From the NCBI GenBank assembly GCA_037176905.1, contig JBBBWG010033019.1, forward strand, positions 1-33,347: a stretch of DNA of 33,347 nt. The letters run 5' to 3'. The notes under the pieces were generated by a model. It saw only the letters and a program-made list of their open reading frames with translations, was not told the DNA's origin and searched no databases. The number at the start of each line of letters is the position of its first letter. The stretch's first letter is position 1. Of the stretch, positions 22,267 through 32,930 are shown in pieces. Source of the stretch: Azolla pinnata. Lineage: Eukaryota > Streptophyta > Polypodiopsida > Salviniales > Salviniaceae. Position numbers and translations under genes: made by a program.

Positions 22267-22664
22267 TGACAATTAACCTGTACAGAAAGTCAAGTCAGAA
22301 GCATTTAGGAACATAGTAAAAATCATAAATGCACGAACCAATATCAACAGCCTATAGCATTAAGAGCATCAAAAGTTTAGTACAGCATAGTTGAAGAACG
22401 AAAAACCATATCAATGCAAGTTCTACTAATGCTTCAACACACTAAAAATGCAGTCCACAACTGTCAGCATAATCAAAGTACTACGTTGAAGATGAGTAAT
22501 ATACAACCTAAACCCTCCTTATTTGATCAGTGTAAGTAGGTTTTGAAAATGTTGGGTCCTACATAGTAATCCTTGACACATATTTCAATTCATTCTTATT
22601 GTTAGTGCATGGATAATCATTCTCTCAATTTGCACTCTTTTTGTCACCTATAAACACATTTTGT

Positions 22665-22688
22665 CACACACACACACACACACACACA
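22665..22688. repeat. CA microsatellite
   Basis: Twelve CA units in the presumed leader intron of the CML21-like gene. Confidence 0.85.
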
Positions 22689-23528
22689 TTACACTTGGCT
22701 TAAATTTACATTTAATGGAGCTTCAGACAGCTCCTGAACTGCAATGTTTCATTGAAATTTACATGTACAGCCTCTCATTCTATCCAGGAAGATGTAAAAT
22801 TTGCAAATTATGAGGGCCACCCTTTGTGAACAAGATAAACTAAAGTTTTGGCTTTGACTCCGCCCTCTGTCAAACAGTCGTACTGCCAATTTCGGCCCCT
22901 GCCGTTTCTAAACACAAGCACTATAGGCTACCGCCAATTTTGCACAAAATAATATGCCCCTCCCATTGTTATATAGAAGATCGTGATTGCCAGCATTTTC
23001 CTCTTTTTAAGCTTTCGATTGGTTAATCCAACCAGGTTTTGAGTAGAACGAAGAAGAAATCATGTGAATCTAAAGATATCTAGCTGGAGAAATCGGAAGA
23101 GCTTCACTTTTAAAGAAAAACCAGATCTGTAAAACTTGGCATAGAAGCCAAAAGAGGATTTTTGTAATTGTGGAGTCAAAAAAAGAAGCAAGAAAGACCC
23201 CAAAACAGAAAACGAAAAGCAAGAGGGCAGACTACTAATCAGCTCGTTTGGAATCGTATGGAAGGAACCCAACAAGAAGAGCGGAGAGCCGAGAACAACC
23301 GGAAAAACCTCTCACACAAACAAAGCACCACCAATTTTCTGTTGGTCTGCGAGAAAAGAGAGAAGAAGAAAAGAAAAAAAGACAATGCAACACAGCGAGG
23401 AAGGGGGAAGGCAATTGGAAAGGGTTTATGGAAGGGGTACCTGGTTGTGTTTTCTTCTGTTCTTCTGTAAGGTCGGCGCGTCGAATGCAGAGAAGGGAAG
23501 AGAGCGACACAGACAAGGTAAAGTATTA

Positions 23529-23626
23529 TCTTTCTTTCCTTTCCTTCCTTCTTCCTCTTCCTCTTCCTCTTCTATTCTTCTTCTTCTTCTTCTTCTCTTT
23601 TCTTCTTCTTCTTCTTCTCTTTCTTT
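23529..23626. repeat. CTT/CCTT polypyrimidine tract
   Basis: About 98 bp of almost pure pyrimidine on the plus strand (GAA-rich on the minus strand), just upstream of the presumed leader exon of the CML21-like gene. Confidence 0.85.
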
Positions 23627-23640
23627 ATAAGCAAAACACA

Positions 23641-25081
23641 CACTATTGTTATTAGTAAGATGTTCCAGATGACAAGGTTCTGGCATTTGCTTTTAAGTGC
23701 CTAATTACAACATAGAGATTTCACATGCTCATAAAAAAGACAAAGAGATTTAGCGCCGTCGGTTGAGAGGCACTCGATTCGGAATGCCGATTAAACGTCT
23801 GTTGTAATTCAACTGTTTGCTGTTGCAAGTGCCCATCGAGGAGGTTTAATTATGCGTACAGTACTTTGCTCACCGTATTCGCGTTTGATGTGTCTGTAGG
23901 TCCTTTGATTGTTTGTGCCGTAGAGAGTGAAAGACATCGCCCTGTGCTGCATTTCCCGGATGTTGGATCCCTCTTCTTTGACCAAGAAGAGTTCGTTTGC
24001 AACACGCCGAGTTGCGCCAACTTGTATGATTAACCCCTTTGTGTTCAACAGGATTAGTGCGTCGATCTACCACTCTTCATTCTACATGTGTGCGATTTAA
24101 TCAGAGTTGAGAATACCGTTCAATTGAAGACATAGCAAGGGGCAACGATCATGGCTATTAGCACAACCTTCAAAAGAGGTTCCTAACAATATCGAGCGTG
24201 GCTTCAAATGTTTTACAACTATTCTCTCGTTTTGGTGCAAGTATCTGTTTTACTCGAGGCTGATCAGCAATATAGGGAATGTTTAATTACAAGACAGTTG
24301 CAGGATTGTCAAGATATACAGCGAGAATGCTTATTTGCTTTAAGATCATGGGGAACAGCGAGTACACTTTTCTAAGGATACTTCAAACTCTAAACCCTGA
24401 CTAGTGTTAAACGCTCACAATATATGGAGGGGGGACTATTTCTCACCTTATTGCATTCTGCGTGGATCTTCGAACTGCCTTCGGTGACTATCATCCCGGA
24501 GTACATAAAGAAGTCATCAGGCCTGTTAACTACTTTTCGTATTGCTTAGGATTTTTTCATGCTCTACTGTTAATTTCGATTTTCTCACGTCAAAGATTTT
24601 TTTTTTGCAAAGAGACAGCGAAATTAGATAACACGAAATGACAAAGAGACGCTAGATAATATATATGCATTGCCATCATAATCAAAACAATGTCCGCCTT
24701 AATTGTAAAATGACGCATCCTGACTAATTCATTCGCGGATCTTATTCAACCCTTTTGAATGCAACCGTAGGTTGGAGTCCACTTTCTCTTCTTATTATCA
24801 TGTCAATCACGAAACCGTAGCTACAAAGATTCGATTTCGATTTTTGTCTCCTGATGGCATTGTGTGATTTCAACACGGGTGTGAAATGGATGGGCAAACA
24901 TTCTTATCATATGCAAAGCGGTTTGTCGGATAATGGTGTCGGTCCAACAGTTGATGAGCAAGGTTGTACTGAATGTTATCTCTCTATCTACATCACCAAC
25001 AGTTAGATGTTCTTAGCATTTCGTACACTTTCTGAATCATCCAAGCTTTTCTAGTTTTACAGTGACACTGATAAGAGAAAT
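23641..25081. other. Intergenic DNA, no supported gene
   Basis: Two overlapping minus-strand frames (23809-24048 and 23870-24073) have a fairly normal amino-acid mix (..RTYRHIKREYGEQ..), unlike the simple-repeat frames elsewhere, but I recognise no family. The region may hold an old element fragment next to the LTR-like stretch at 25082-25796; I cannot show this. Confidence 0.35.
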
Positions 25082-25796
25082 TGTTGTTAACGAGAAGCGT
25101 TTTTGAACCCACACGGTGATTAACTGTGATCGGTCGCTGCTCTTCAAAGTTCAAAGCGCTAGGATTTCTGCAACATGCCAAAGGTGGGCAATTACAGATC
25201 GGCAATGAACATCCACATAAAAAGAATGTACAACTTACTTGCGTAAAGTAAAACTCAAGCAAAACGGATTAACCACATCAACTACCCTCAAACAGAACAA
25301 AGAAATATCATTCAGATCTCTTGCTTCCGAATATTACCTTAGATTATACCTCAATAGTTGAAGGAAAAATCTTTAACCTCGCTTATAGAGTCCTTTAACA
25401 AGTATCTCAAAATACACTAATGAAGGAGGTTGCTAATCCTGCTTCATGTATATATGTCGGGCTTGGCACTGGTAATGCAATGCTTAGAGTGGCAGACAAG
25501 TATGGTTGGCAAACATCGTTGATTGGCTTGACTAAATGTTTTCATATCGATCTAACTGGTTTTCAGCTTGACTGGTTTAGAACCGATTTAGGCTTGAAAT
25601 TTCTTAAACGGTGAAGGTTTAATCGATCTTTGATCAACCATAGATATCAGCTCATTGTTGGATATGAGGTCAAATAAGCATCATCCCACATTAGCTCTCA
25701 TAGAATCACTCTTGAAATGATCTCCAACAGAAGTGTAAGCCTTTGGCTTGGTGTATCAAGAAGCTACCTAGGCTCATCCAATTTTATGATCCAACA
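25082..25796 (-). mobile_element. Possible LTR of a Copia-like retrotransposon fossil
   Basis: Read on the minus strand, the segment opens with TGTTGG and closes with AACAACA, the short inverted TG..CA ends usual for plant LTRs, and is 715 bp long. About 10 bp past the end comes CTTATCAGTG, loosely like the TATCAG core of the initiator-Met tRNA primer site. No second copy lies in the window and no recognisable gag or pol follows, so it is at most a fossil fragment of some age. Low certainty. Confidence 0.25.
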
Positions 25797-26434
25797 ACCT
25801 TGTTTAGTAGCTGATCAACCACAATTTCCATCCACTCCATAAACATTCTCCACAGTTGTATCATATTATTGATCACAACTAATATAACCACATGGTTGAA
25901 AAGAGCACTACATCATACAGCTGTAGCAAGCATTGATAGAGACAATGGCTCTTTGGCTCTCTTCCATTAAACCTGCATAACTGCAAGGACATAACATGAA
26001 CCAAGAAATGTAACTACCAAACCTGGGCAAACTCCTTTGCCGATGAATCACGAAGATTATCTATTACAAGCGAAGTTCATCCAACTTCTCTAGCTTCTTT
26101 TGAGACCCTCCCCACACTTGGGCATACATAATAGTTCATAATGTATTTCATATCTTGCAAAAAGAAAAACATTGCTTTGGTAGAGGCCACTGCAAAAGGA
26201 CATTCTTGACAATTTAATGTACTTATTACAATGCCCAAAAATGGTTATCATGGAGGGAGATGTAGCCATCACATGGAAAAAATTTCATTCACCCTAATAA
26301 CCTGATCAAATATGCAAAGCTAGTCCTCTGCCAAAAGAATTTAGAAGTATTTGAAGTGACTGTTTTTGTGAATTATACCTATGATCTTAGGTAGACTGCT
26401 ATGTCCATTGAACAGTTTTGTCAAGTGAAAACCT
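25797..26434. other. Intergenic DNA downstream of the membrane-protein gene
   Basis: AT-rich, with no open frame of note. The part next to 26434 is probably the 3' UTR of the minus-strand gene that ends there. Confidence 0.4.
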
Positions 26435-28646
26435 TCACTTGTCTTTGATCTCTTTCTTTGCAGTTGCATTTGATGCATCCGCGTTATTTTTAAAACTTGC
26501 TATTTGATTCGATTCATCATTAACCTTTGCAGTATCGTTAGTCGCCTTTTTCATTTTCTGGTCAATCAGTGCTTTCGTATCTTCTACTGCCACAGGCTTT
26601 TGCTCCATTGTGTTCTTTTCAACAATCTTTCCGTCCTTCAATTGCTCACCATCTTTTACTACCAATGTTACGCTCTTCTCTTTTGCTACTTCAATCTCAT
26701 TTATTTTCTTCTCGATCGCACCTAGCCTGGCTTCAAGTGCTTGAAATCCTGGTAAAAGCCGATACTCCTCATCCCGTTCCTTGGCTTGAATTTTCATTTT
26801 CTCGGCATTTTCTTGTTCCCTTTCCTAGATGTTATGTGGCATATGCACATTGAGACACAGACAGAACCCCAACTGTTTGTGAAAGTCTTTCGTATGCCAT
26901 TGAAAGGATGAGTGTCTCACACAAAAGGCATTCAATTTTGCAATGCACATACATCTGAGAGAGTTAGGGAACTTACCTTTTCCATTCTTCTCATTTCACG
27001 TCGAGCATATTGTGCAGTAAAATATATGGCTGTTCACAAGATATTAGGAGAAATAAGTTATAGAAATCAAGTATATGCACTAAGAAAGCACCACTTTTCT
27101 TGAGATTGACAGAAAGACAAACTTGCAAAGAATGTCCCACTAACACTTTCGGTTTTTCTAGGATTGGCAAGTTTGCATTCATTAGGATTTCTTGAGATTT
27201 TGACTTACTTTCTCTGACATGATTTGCTTTCCAATTTTGGATTCTTTGCTCTTTATTTGAAACCCTTGGACCAAAATGCCATATGATATTAAATGAAGAA
27301 AATGTTGTTCAAGATCTTTTACTTGGTTATAACTGAAATGAACTAATTAATTAGCAAATATGTCTGAGATGTGTATATAGCAAGAAACCTACCGACCGAA
27401 GGCAAGCAAGCAACAAACAACTGCCATAAGTGAAAGTCCCACCTGAAAACAAAACATGGTAAAGGGAACAAAAGCTTCTGACATGGCAACCATATCAATT
27501 TTATAGACTTGCAGAAGCAACTAAAACCAAATGTTTTCCTTTTAACCGAAAGTTAAATCTCTATCCCTTCCTGGTTCCAAAATTGAAACATTATTCGATG
27601 TGATTATTCTTACATTTTTTTGCAAAGATATATAGAATATGAAGCACCTTTAGGAGTCAAACAAATATACAGTTTCAATGAGATAAAAATTTCATCTGTG
27701 ATAATACACTTACTTATTATCTTAGTTTGTGTATCAATACGATATAGAGCATCAAAGGTTTTGAAATATGTGATTGGATTAGAAATAATGTGTCACCATT
27801 GGTAAAGGCCTGATGCTAGAGTTTATATTAATAGTAGGCTACGCTGAAATCCTATGTGCACACCAAACTATCTAATATACATCAATTAAGATGATCAGGA
27901 GACCCTATGTGCACACCAAACTATCTAATATACATCAATTAAGATGATCAAAATAGGAATAGAACCCTTTAAGTAGGCCAATTTACTTTGGTTGCCATCC
28001 CCCACAACATTACCCCCAGACCGATCGACTATCATGAAAAACTGTAAGTAAAAAGGTGCACACCTGTTGAATATGCAACAACAAACCCGAATCTGCTATG
28101 CGTTCAACATGAGCAGGCATATAAATAAGGAATTGCTAAATATCCAAGCAAGCTACAAACGAATATACTAGCAACATGTAACATAAAATGAGCTAATTCA
28201 CAATTCAACAGGGAATCGCACCATATTTTTTCATGTTAGATATACAGGAATGACGAAGAATAAAGAGCATGGTCAAGCCACATGATTATACATATACGTG
28301 CATGTGTGCATCGTGTACCTTACATACCCATGCATGTCATTTGAGCTATATACACGTGTAGGTTATGCGCAAGTGAGAAAAAAGTGATGGATCTGGAGGA
28401 TGACACATACCCAAATTTCTTCTGCTTGGGAGCTTCGGAGAAGAGGATGTCAGCAGCTTTCCAGAAATCGAGCTCCTCTTTCTTGTGGGAAGTAGAACTA
28501 GTGGCAACGGTGGTGGTGGTAGTATCGGGTGGGGGAAGAGGAGGAAGAGATGTGTGGACCCATGACAAGCTATCAGTAGCCCTAATGCCAATGTTCTTCT
28601 CTACATTCCTGTTCAGGATCCCATGAAGCAGCAGCCTCCTCTGCAT
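26435..28646 (-). CDS. Single-pass membrane protein with Arg-rich organelle-like N terminus, four exons, 242 aa
   Basis: Exons in coding order: 28646-28411, 27442-27393, 27029-26977, 26824-26435; all phases match and the small exons translate cleanly. Residues 1 to about 30 (MQRRLLLHGILNRN..) have Arg and few acids, like a mitochondrial presequence. Residues 31-78 are a Pro/Thr/Ser-rich link. The core at about 78-114 reads FGWDFHLWQLFVACLPSV, then AIYFTAQYARREMRRMEKE: one membrane span followed by a positive, helical stretch. From 114 on the chain is Lys/Glu-rich and probably coiled-coil (..FQALEARLGAIEKKINEIE..), ending in a hydrophilic tail. I have the impression that the core belongs to a conserved plant family of unknown function, but cannot name it. 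It could be an inner-membrane or plastid-envelope protein. It is divergent from the PPR gene at 29672. Confidence 0.82.
27851..27950. repeat. Recent 53-bp-period tandem duplication in intron 1 of the membrane-protein gene
   Basis: A 47-bp segment (CCTATGTGCACACC ... ATGATCA) at 27851-27897 is repeated without a mismatch at 27904-27950, with six bases between. The perfect identity implies a recent event. Confidence 0.95.
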
Positions 28647-29671
28647 ATTTCACCTGACATGGGCTGCTCCACTACCCCAGCTCATCATCACCCACCATCT
28701 CTGTTTGTTTGTTTGTTTGTTCAGTGCAAATAACACTTTGCATAATACTCATCAAATCACCTTATTTGGATACCGTATATAATCTTTTGATGCCATGTTT
28801 AAGAAAAGTTTTCGCGGAATGTTTGTTTTGCTCTTACAATCGGGGAAGGTTTCTCGATTATGTGCGTAGTTGAATGGTGGATTGACCGGTATCTATTTTG
28901 CTTGAATAGATAGATGTAAGGGGTTAATTTTGCGGCTAGTTTTGTAGCTAATGGAAGGTCAAGGAGGATTATAACGTCGATTAAAAAGGTCTACTAATCT
29001 ATATCTACCAAAGATCAACCGCGAGAGGATTAGTGTGTTTAATTTTGTTTTTTAACAAGCTAAAATTGCTCTCTTTGTAATTATTCTATGGGGCTGAGGC
29101 GAAACAAGTATAGAGCAGATTGTGGCATAGCCCCCATTCTATTTCACCTCTAATAATAGAGGCCTTCTTTATCTGGAGAAGCTGACTCAAGTTTGTTACC
29201 CTTTAAGCCAGCCGGCTAGACCACCACTGATTGATGATATTTTTTATTTGCGTCGGTCAAATGGGACACACGCTCTTCCCGTTCTGTTCGCTACCTTCAA
29301 TCAGTTCGGGATTCGCGGTTTTAGGTATTATCGCTAGACACGAAGTCGATGGTTACATACAGCTTTGTCCAAGCTCGATTCGAGCTAATATTACTTAGGA
29401 TACCGACTGCCTTCGATCAACTGCAGAGAAAATTACACCGTGACTACGTGCTAGGATGATTCCAATGAATTCACCTTGGGTAATTAAATCCTCCTTTGAT
29501 CCCCCAAACAGTTCACATCTAAGTGAGTTCAATTTTGTTAATTTGGGCAGTTTAGGGGCATGTTTTGTAATTAAAGAAACCTAAGGGTATCCTTGGAGTT
29601 TTTCCTCCCTTTCTTTTCTTCTTCTTCTTCTTCTTCTTCTTCTTCAGAGCTTCTTCAACTTCCGACAGACC
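28647..29671. promoter_or_regulatory. Shared upstream region of the divergent membrane-protein and PPR genes
   Basis: 1025 bp separate the two start codons. It holds a TTTG repeat (28703-28721) near the minus-strand gene and a TTC microsatellite (about 29617-29645) in the presumed leader of the PPR gene. No clear TATA box was picked out on either side. No gene seen inside. Confidence 0.5.
29617..29645. repeat. TTC microsatellite in the PPR leader
   Basis: About ten CTT/TTC units ending 26 bp before the start codon. Pyrimidine-rich leaders are common before plant genes. Confidence 0.85.
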
Positions 29672-32350
29672 ATGGATTGCTTCTCATCGCCCACATGCCT
29701 CCTCGACGCCTCCACTCAGATCCCCGCCCACTCGAATTTGGATCGGAATGCTCTTCTTGGCCTCATCAAATCCCACGGTAGAAGGGGAGACCTCGAGAAA
29801 GCCAGAAAGCTGCACGCAGAAATCCTCCTCCTTAACAAGGGGTCCCTTCGCAGCGACATCTACATTAGCAATGCCTTGCTTAGCATGTTTGCCAAATGCG
29901 GTGCCCTAGACGAGGCCAAGGGCGTGTTTGATGCGCTTAGAAGGAGAAATGTGGTGTCTTGGAACACGTTGATTTCTGGATATGTCCACAGCGGCCTGTA
30001 TGATGAAGCCCTCAATCTCTTTGAAAAGATGCAAGATCTCTGTTTTCGCCCAAATGCTATCACTTTTGCTTGTATTCTGAAAGCTTGTGCTAACACCGGG
30101 TCTCTTCACATTGGAGAAGCGATTCATAGAGAGTTATTAAAGTTTGGTTTATTGGAGACTAATATAGTTGTGGGGACGGCGTTGTTCAATATGTATGCAA
30201 AGTGTGGCATGATTGGAAAGGCTCGAGAAATATTTGATAAGCTTACAAATAAGGATGTAGTCTCTTGGAATGCATTGATCGTTGGGTATATCCAACAAGA
30301 TCTCCCATATGAAGCTTTAAGGTGCTTTGTTCAGATGAGAGATGAGAAGTTCTCACCCAATGAAGCCACACTTGTTTGTGTTCTGAAAGCTTGTGGAATC
30401 ACGGGATCTTATGGAATGGGAGAAGAGATACATGCCGAGATCCTACAGAAACATTTATTGGAAAAGAACGTGGAGCTTGGGAATGCATTAGTGGACATGT
30501 ATGCCAAGTGGGGAAAGGTCGATAAATCTCAGGAAGTATTTGACAAGCTTTGTACGCGGAATGCTGTAACCTGGAATGCATTGATTTCGGGGTATTCGCA
30601 ACATGGGTGTGGTGAAGAAGCTTTGAGATGCTTCAGAGAGATGCGAGGTGAAGGGTTTTCTCCTGACAATTTCACCTTTAGTTGTATCTTGAAAGCTTGT
30701 GGCATTTTAAGATCATTGTCAATGGGAGAAGAGATACATGTTGAGCTAAGAAAGCAAGGTGTACTGGAGAAGGACGTGGTAGTTTGCACCTCCTTGATGG
30801 ATATGTATGCCAAGTGTGGTGTGCTCAGCAAAGTGCAAGAGGTGTTTGATGAATTCCTGGCACGGAATGTTATATCATGGAACATACTAATTGCGGCCTA
30901 TGCTCAACATGATCGTGGGTATGAAGCTTTAAATGTTTACAAGTGTATGCGTGATGAGGGATTCTCCCCGAACGCAACCACATTTTCTTGCATTTTGAAG
31001 GTCTGTGGCAACATAAAAGCTCTCAAGATCGGAGAAGATGTCCATAAGGAGGTTAGAAAAGAGGGCCTACTTGAAAGAAATTGTTTTATAGGAACAGCAT
31101 TAGTAGATATGTATGCAAAATGCGGAATGCTGGAAAAATCTCAAGAAGTATTTGATGAACTACCACACCATGATGTTATAACCTGGAATGCTTTGATTTC
31201 AGGGTATTCCCAGCAAGGTCGCAATGCTGAAGCTATTAATTGTTTCATGCGCATGCTAGACGACGACGTCGATCCAAATGAAGTCACCTTTGTGTGCATT
31301 TTGAGTGCTTGTGCCAATAAAAAATATCTACAGTTTGGAGAGAAGATACACAAGAAAATGTGTGAGCGGGAATTATTGGATAAAAACGTTGCGCTCAGCA
31401 ATGCATTGGTTGACATGTATGTAAAGTGTTGCATGCTAGAGAAAGCACGAGAGGTATTTAACGAGCTTCTTGTGAGGAATGTCGCTACATGGAATGTGAT
31501 AATTGCTGGGTATGTCCAGCATGGACATTATGATAAAGCTCTAGACTGTTTCCGACAGATGCAAGATGATGGCCAATCCCCAAATGCAGTCACATTTTCA
31601 TCCATTTTAAAAGCTTGTGGCAGTGTCGGATCGCTTCAAATCGGAAAGGCGATGCATGTGGAGATTTCCCAACAAGGTTTGTTAGAGAAAGATGTTGTGC
31701 TGTGCACTTCCTTGTTGGACATGTACGCCAAGTGTGGTGCGATAGAAAAAGCACAAGAAGTTTTCGACCAACTTCCCGTTCGAAACGCTGCGTCGTGGAC
31801 TGCACTCATGTTTGGATATAGCCAAGCAGGTAAAACAAAGGAGGTCTTGAACTTACTCAACAAAATGATGGAAGAAGGTATCGAGCCGGATGTAGTTACC
31901 TTTGTGGTTGTGCTGAGTGCATATATTCATGCAGGCTTAATGGAGGATGGTCAAATGGTCTTTGATATTATCAGTAGATTATATCATCACATGCCAACTA
32001 TAGAACATTATAGCTGCATCGTTGATCTTTGTAGCCGGGCAGGACATTTCGATAAGGCGATAGCAGCGATTGAAAATGTACCAGCTTCTAACAGGCTCCC
32101 ATTGTGGCTCTCACTCCTGGGCGCTTGTTCGAAATGGGCAAATCTGACGCTCGGTAAATTGGCCTTTGAACAGTCGATAAGCCTGGATCAAAAGTGTAAT
32201 GCTGCATATGTGGCAATGGCTAACATATATGTAGCTGCTGGCATGCATGCAGAAGCAGCAAGCCTTGAATCTTTGAGAGAGGAAAGCGAAGCATCGAGGA
32301 CATGGAGCCATCATTGGTTGCTTGATAAAGCTGTTGTTGATAATGGGTGA
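29672..32350 (+). CDS. PLS-class pentatricopeptide repeat protein with E-like C terminus, no DYW, intronless, 892 aa
   Basis: One uninterrupted frame from an ATG in good context (ACCATGG). It holds seven P-L-S triplets of about 102 residues; the P1 motifs start at residue 94 (VVSWNTLISGY) and run to the seventh at 706 (AASWTALMFGY). L motifs follow the pattern TFxxILKACG, S motifs DMYAKCGxxxKxxEVFD. Residues about 770-870 resemble the E1 region (IEHYSCIVDL, LPLWLSLLGAC, AAYVAMANIYVAAGM). It then ends in a short hydrophilic tail; no HxE/CxxC/DYW deaminase is present here or in frames just downstream. PLS proteins bind organelle RNA and usually specify C-to-U (in ferns also U-to-C) editing sites; an E-only form would need a DYW partner in trans. 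Position 5/35 pairs of P1 motifs 1-7 read [14 protein letters not shown], which favours C/U at most sites and G at the last. No strong targeting peptide stands out. Confidence 0.95.
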   Translation: MDCFSSPTCLLDASTQIPAHSNLDRNALLGLIKSHGRRGDLEKARKLHAEILLLNKGSLRSDIYISNALLSMFAKCGALDEAKGVFDALRRRNVVSWNTLISGYVHSGLYDEALNLFEKMQDLCFRPNAITFACILKACANTGSLHIGEAIHRELLKFGLLETNIVVGTALFNMYAKCGMIGKAREIFDKLTNKDVVSWNALIVGYIQQDLPYEALRCFVQMRDEKFSPNEATLVCVLKACGITGSYGMGEEIHAEILQKHLLEKNVELGNALVDMYAKWGKVDKSQEVFDKLCTRNAVTWNALISGYSQHGCGEEALRCFREMRGEGFSPDNFTFSCILKACGILRSLSMGEEIHVELRKQGVLEKDVVVCTSLMDMYAKCGVLSKVQEVFDEFLARNVISWNILIAAYAQHDRGYEALNVYKCMRDEGFSPNATTFSCILKVCGNIKALKIGEDVHKEVRKEGLLERNCFIGTALVDMYAKCGMLEKSQEVFDELPHHDVITWNALISGYSQQGRNAEAINCFMRMLDDDVDPNEVTFVCILSACANKKYLQFGEKIHKKMCERELLDKNVALSNALVDMYVKCCMLEKAREVFNELLVRNVATWNVIIAGYVQHGHYDKALDCFRQMQDDGQSPNAVTFSSILKACGSVGSLQIGKAMHVEISQQGLLEKDVVLCTSLLDMYAKCGAIEKAQEVFDQLPVRNAASWTALMFGYSQAGKTKEVLNLLNKMMEEGIEPDVVTFVVVLSAYIHAGLMEDGQMVFDIISRLYHHMPTIEHYSCIVDLCSRAGHFDKAIAAIENVPASNRLPLWLSLLGACSKWANLTLGKLAFEQSISLDQKCNAAYVAMANIYVAAGMHAEAASLESLREESEASRTWSHHWLLDKAVVDNG

Positions 32351-32930
32351 TTAAAGCCATCCATTATGTATAAAGGATTAGAATACATACAGGTTAATCA
32401 AAGAATTTTGCCCACCTGCATTTTGTAGGTCCTTACATGCTGAGTACAATTGAAGCGATTTCATGATGAAACATCCGGAAGCTTTCTTGGTGATGCTACA
32501 CCAAATTTCTGGTCTCGCGGCCTTGGTTTCAGTATCCAAAAGAGATGACTTCATGCGAAAAGAATCGCTTGAATCCACGTTTGGGAACCACTTGCTCGCA
32601 CAATGTTTTGTAAATGTGTACAAGAGCATTCTAACAACTGTTAAAACAACCTATCACGAGATCTATCCGTTCCATAAGTGACTACCAGACATTGTGAAAT
32701 CATGAACCAAAATGAGATATGTGTTAGATTGAATCCACTAAGAATAACAATAAAACGAACCGATGCAAATAAGCATCAATTGAGTGAGATGGATGGCAGT
32801 TGGCATTGTGTTAGACAACAAATTACATCATATGACCAACAACTGAATGTTTGAAAATGTACACATACCATCATTAATTGTGTGGGGGAGCTGATGGGGA
32901 GGACAATCGGGTTATATTTAGCAGCAAGTG
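32351..32930. other. 3' flank of the PPR gene
   Basis: AT-rich DNA without a supported gene. The first part is presumably 3' UTR. A 72-codon frame at 32463-32681 has no recognisable domain and does not continue the PPR protein into a DYW domain. Confidence 0.45.

Larger units (their letters stand above)
22267..23640 (-). promoter_or_regulatory. Probable spliced 5' leader and promoter of the CML21-like gene
   Basis: On the minus strand an acceptor (TCTGTACAG) ends about a dozen bases before the ATG, and a donor-like CCAG/GTACCCC occurs at about 23439, after a pyrimidine-rich, GA-purine-rich stretch typical of a leader exon. A CA repeat lies at 22665-22688. A polypyrimidine CTT/CTTT tract (plus strand) covers 23529-23626. 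Leader splicing is an inference. Confidence 0.35.

Noticed and set aside
23809-24073. Two overlapping minus-strand frames with ordinary composition
   Set aside because: No recognisable family, no splice-consistent partner and no good start context; mentioned only as an unexplained stretch.
25420-25614. 64-codon plus-strand frame (MKEVANPASCIYVGLG..)
   Set aside because: No domain, and it lies within the LTR-like segment; chance frame.
32463-32681. 72-codon frame after the PPR gene, checked as a possible missing DYW domain
   Set aside because: It has no HxE, CxxC or DYW signature and is separated from the PPR frame by a stop and about 110 bp.
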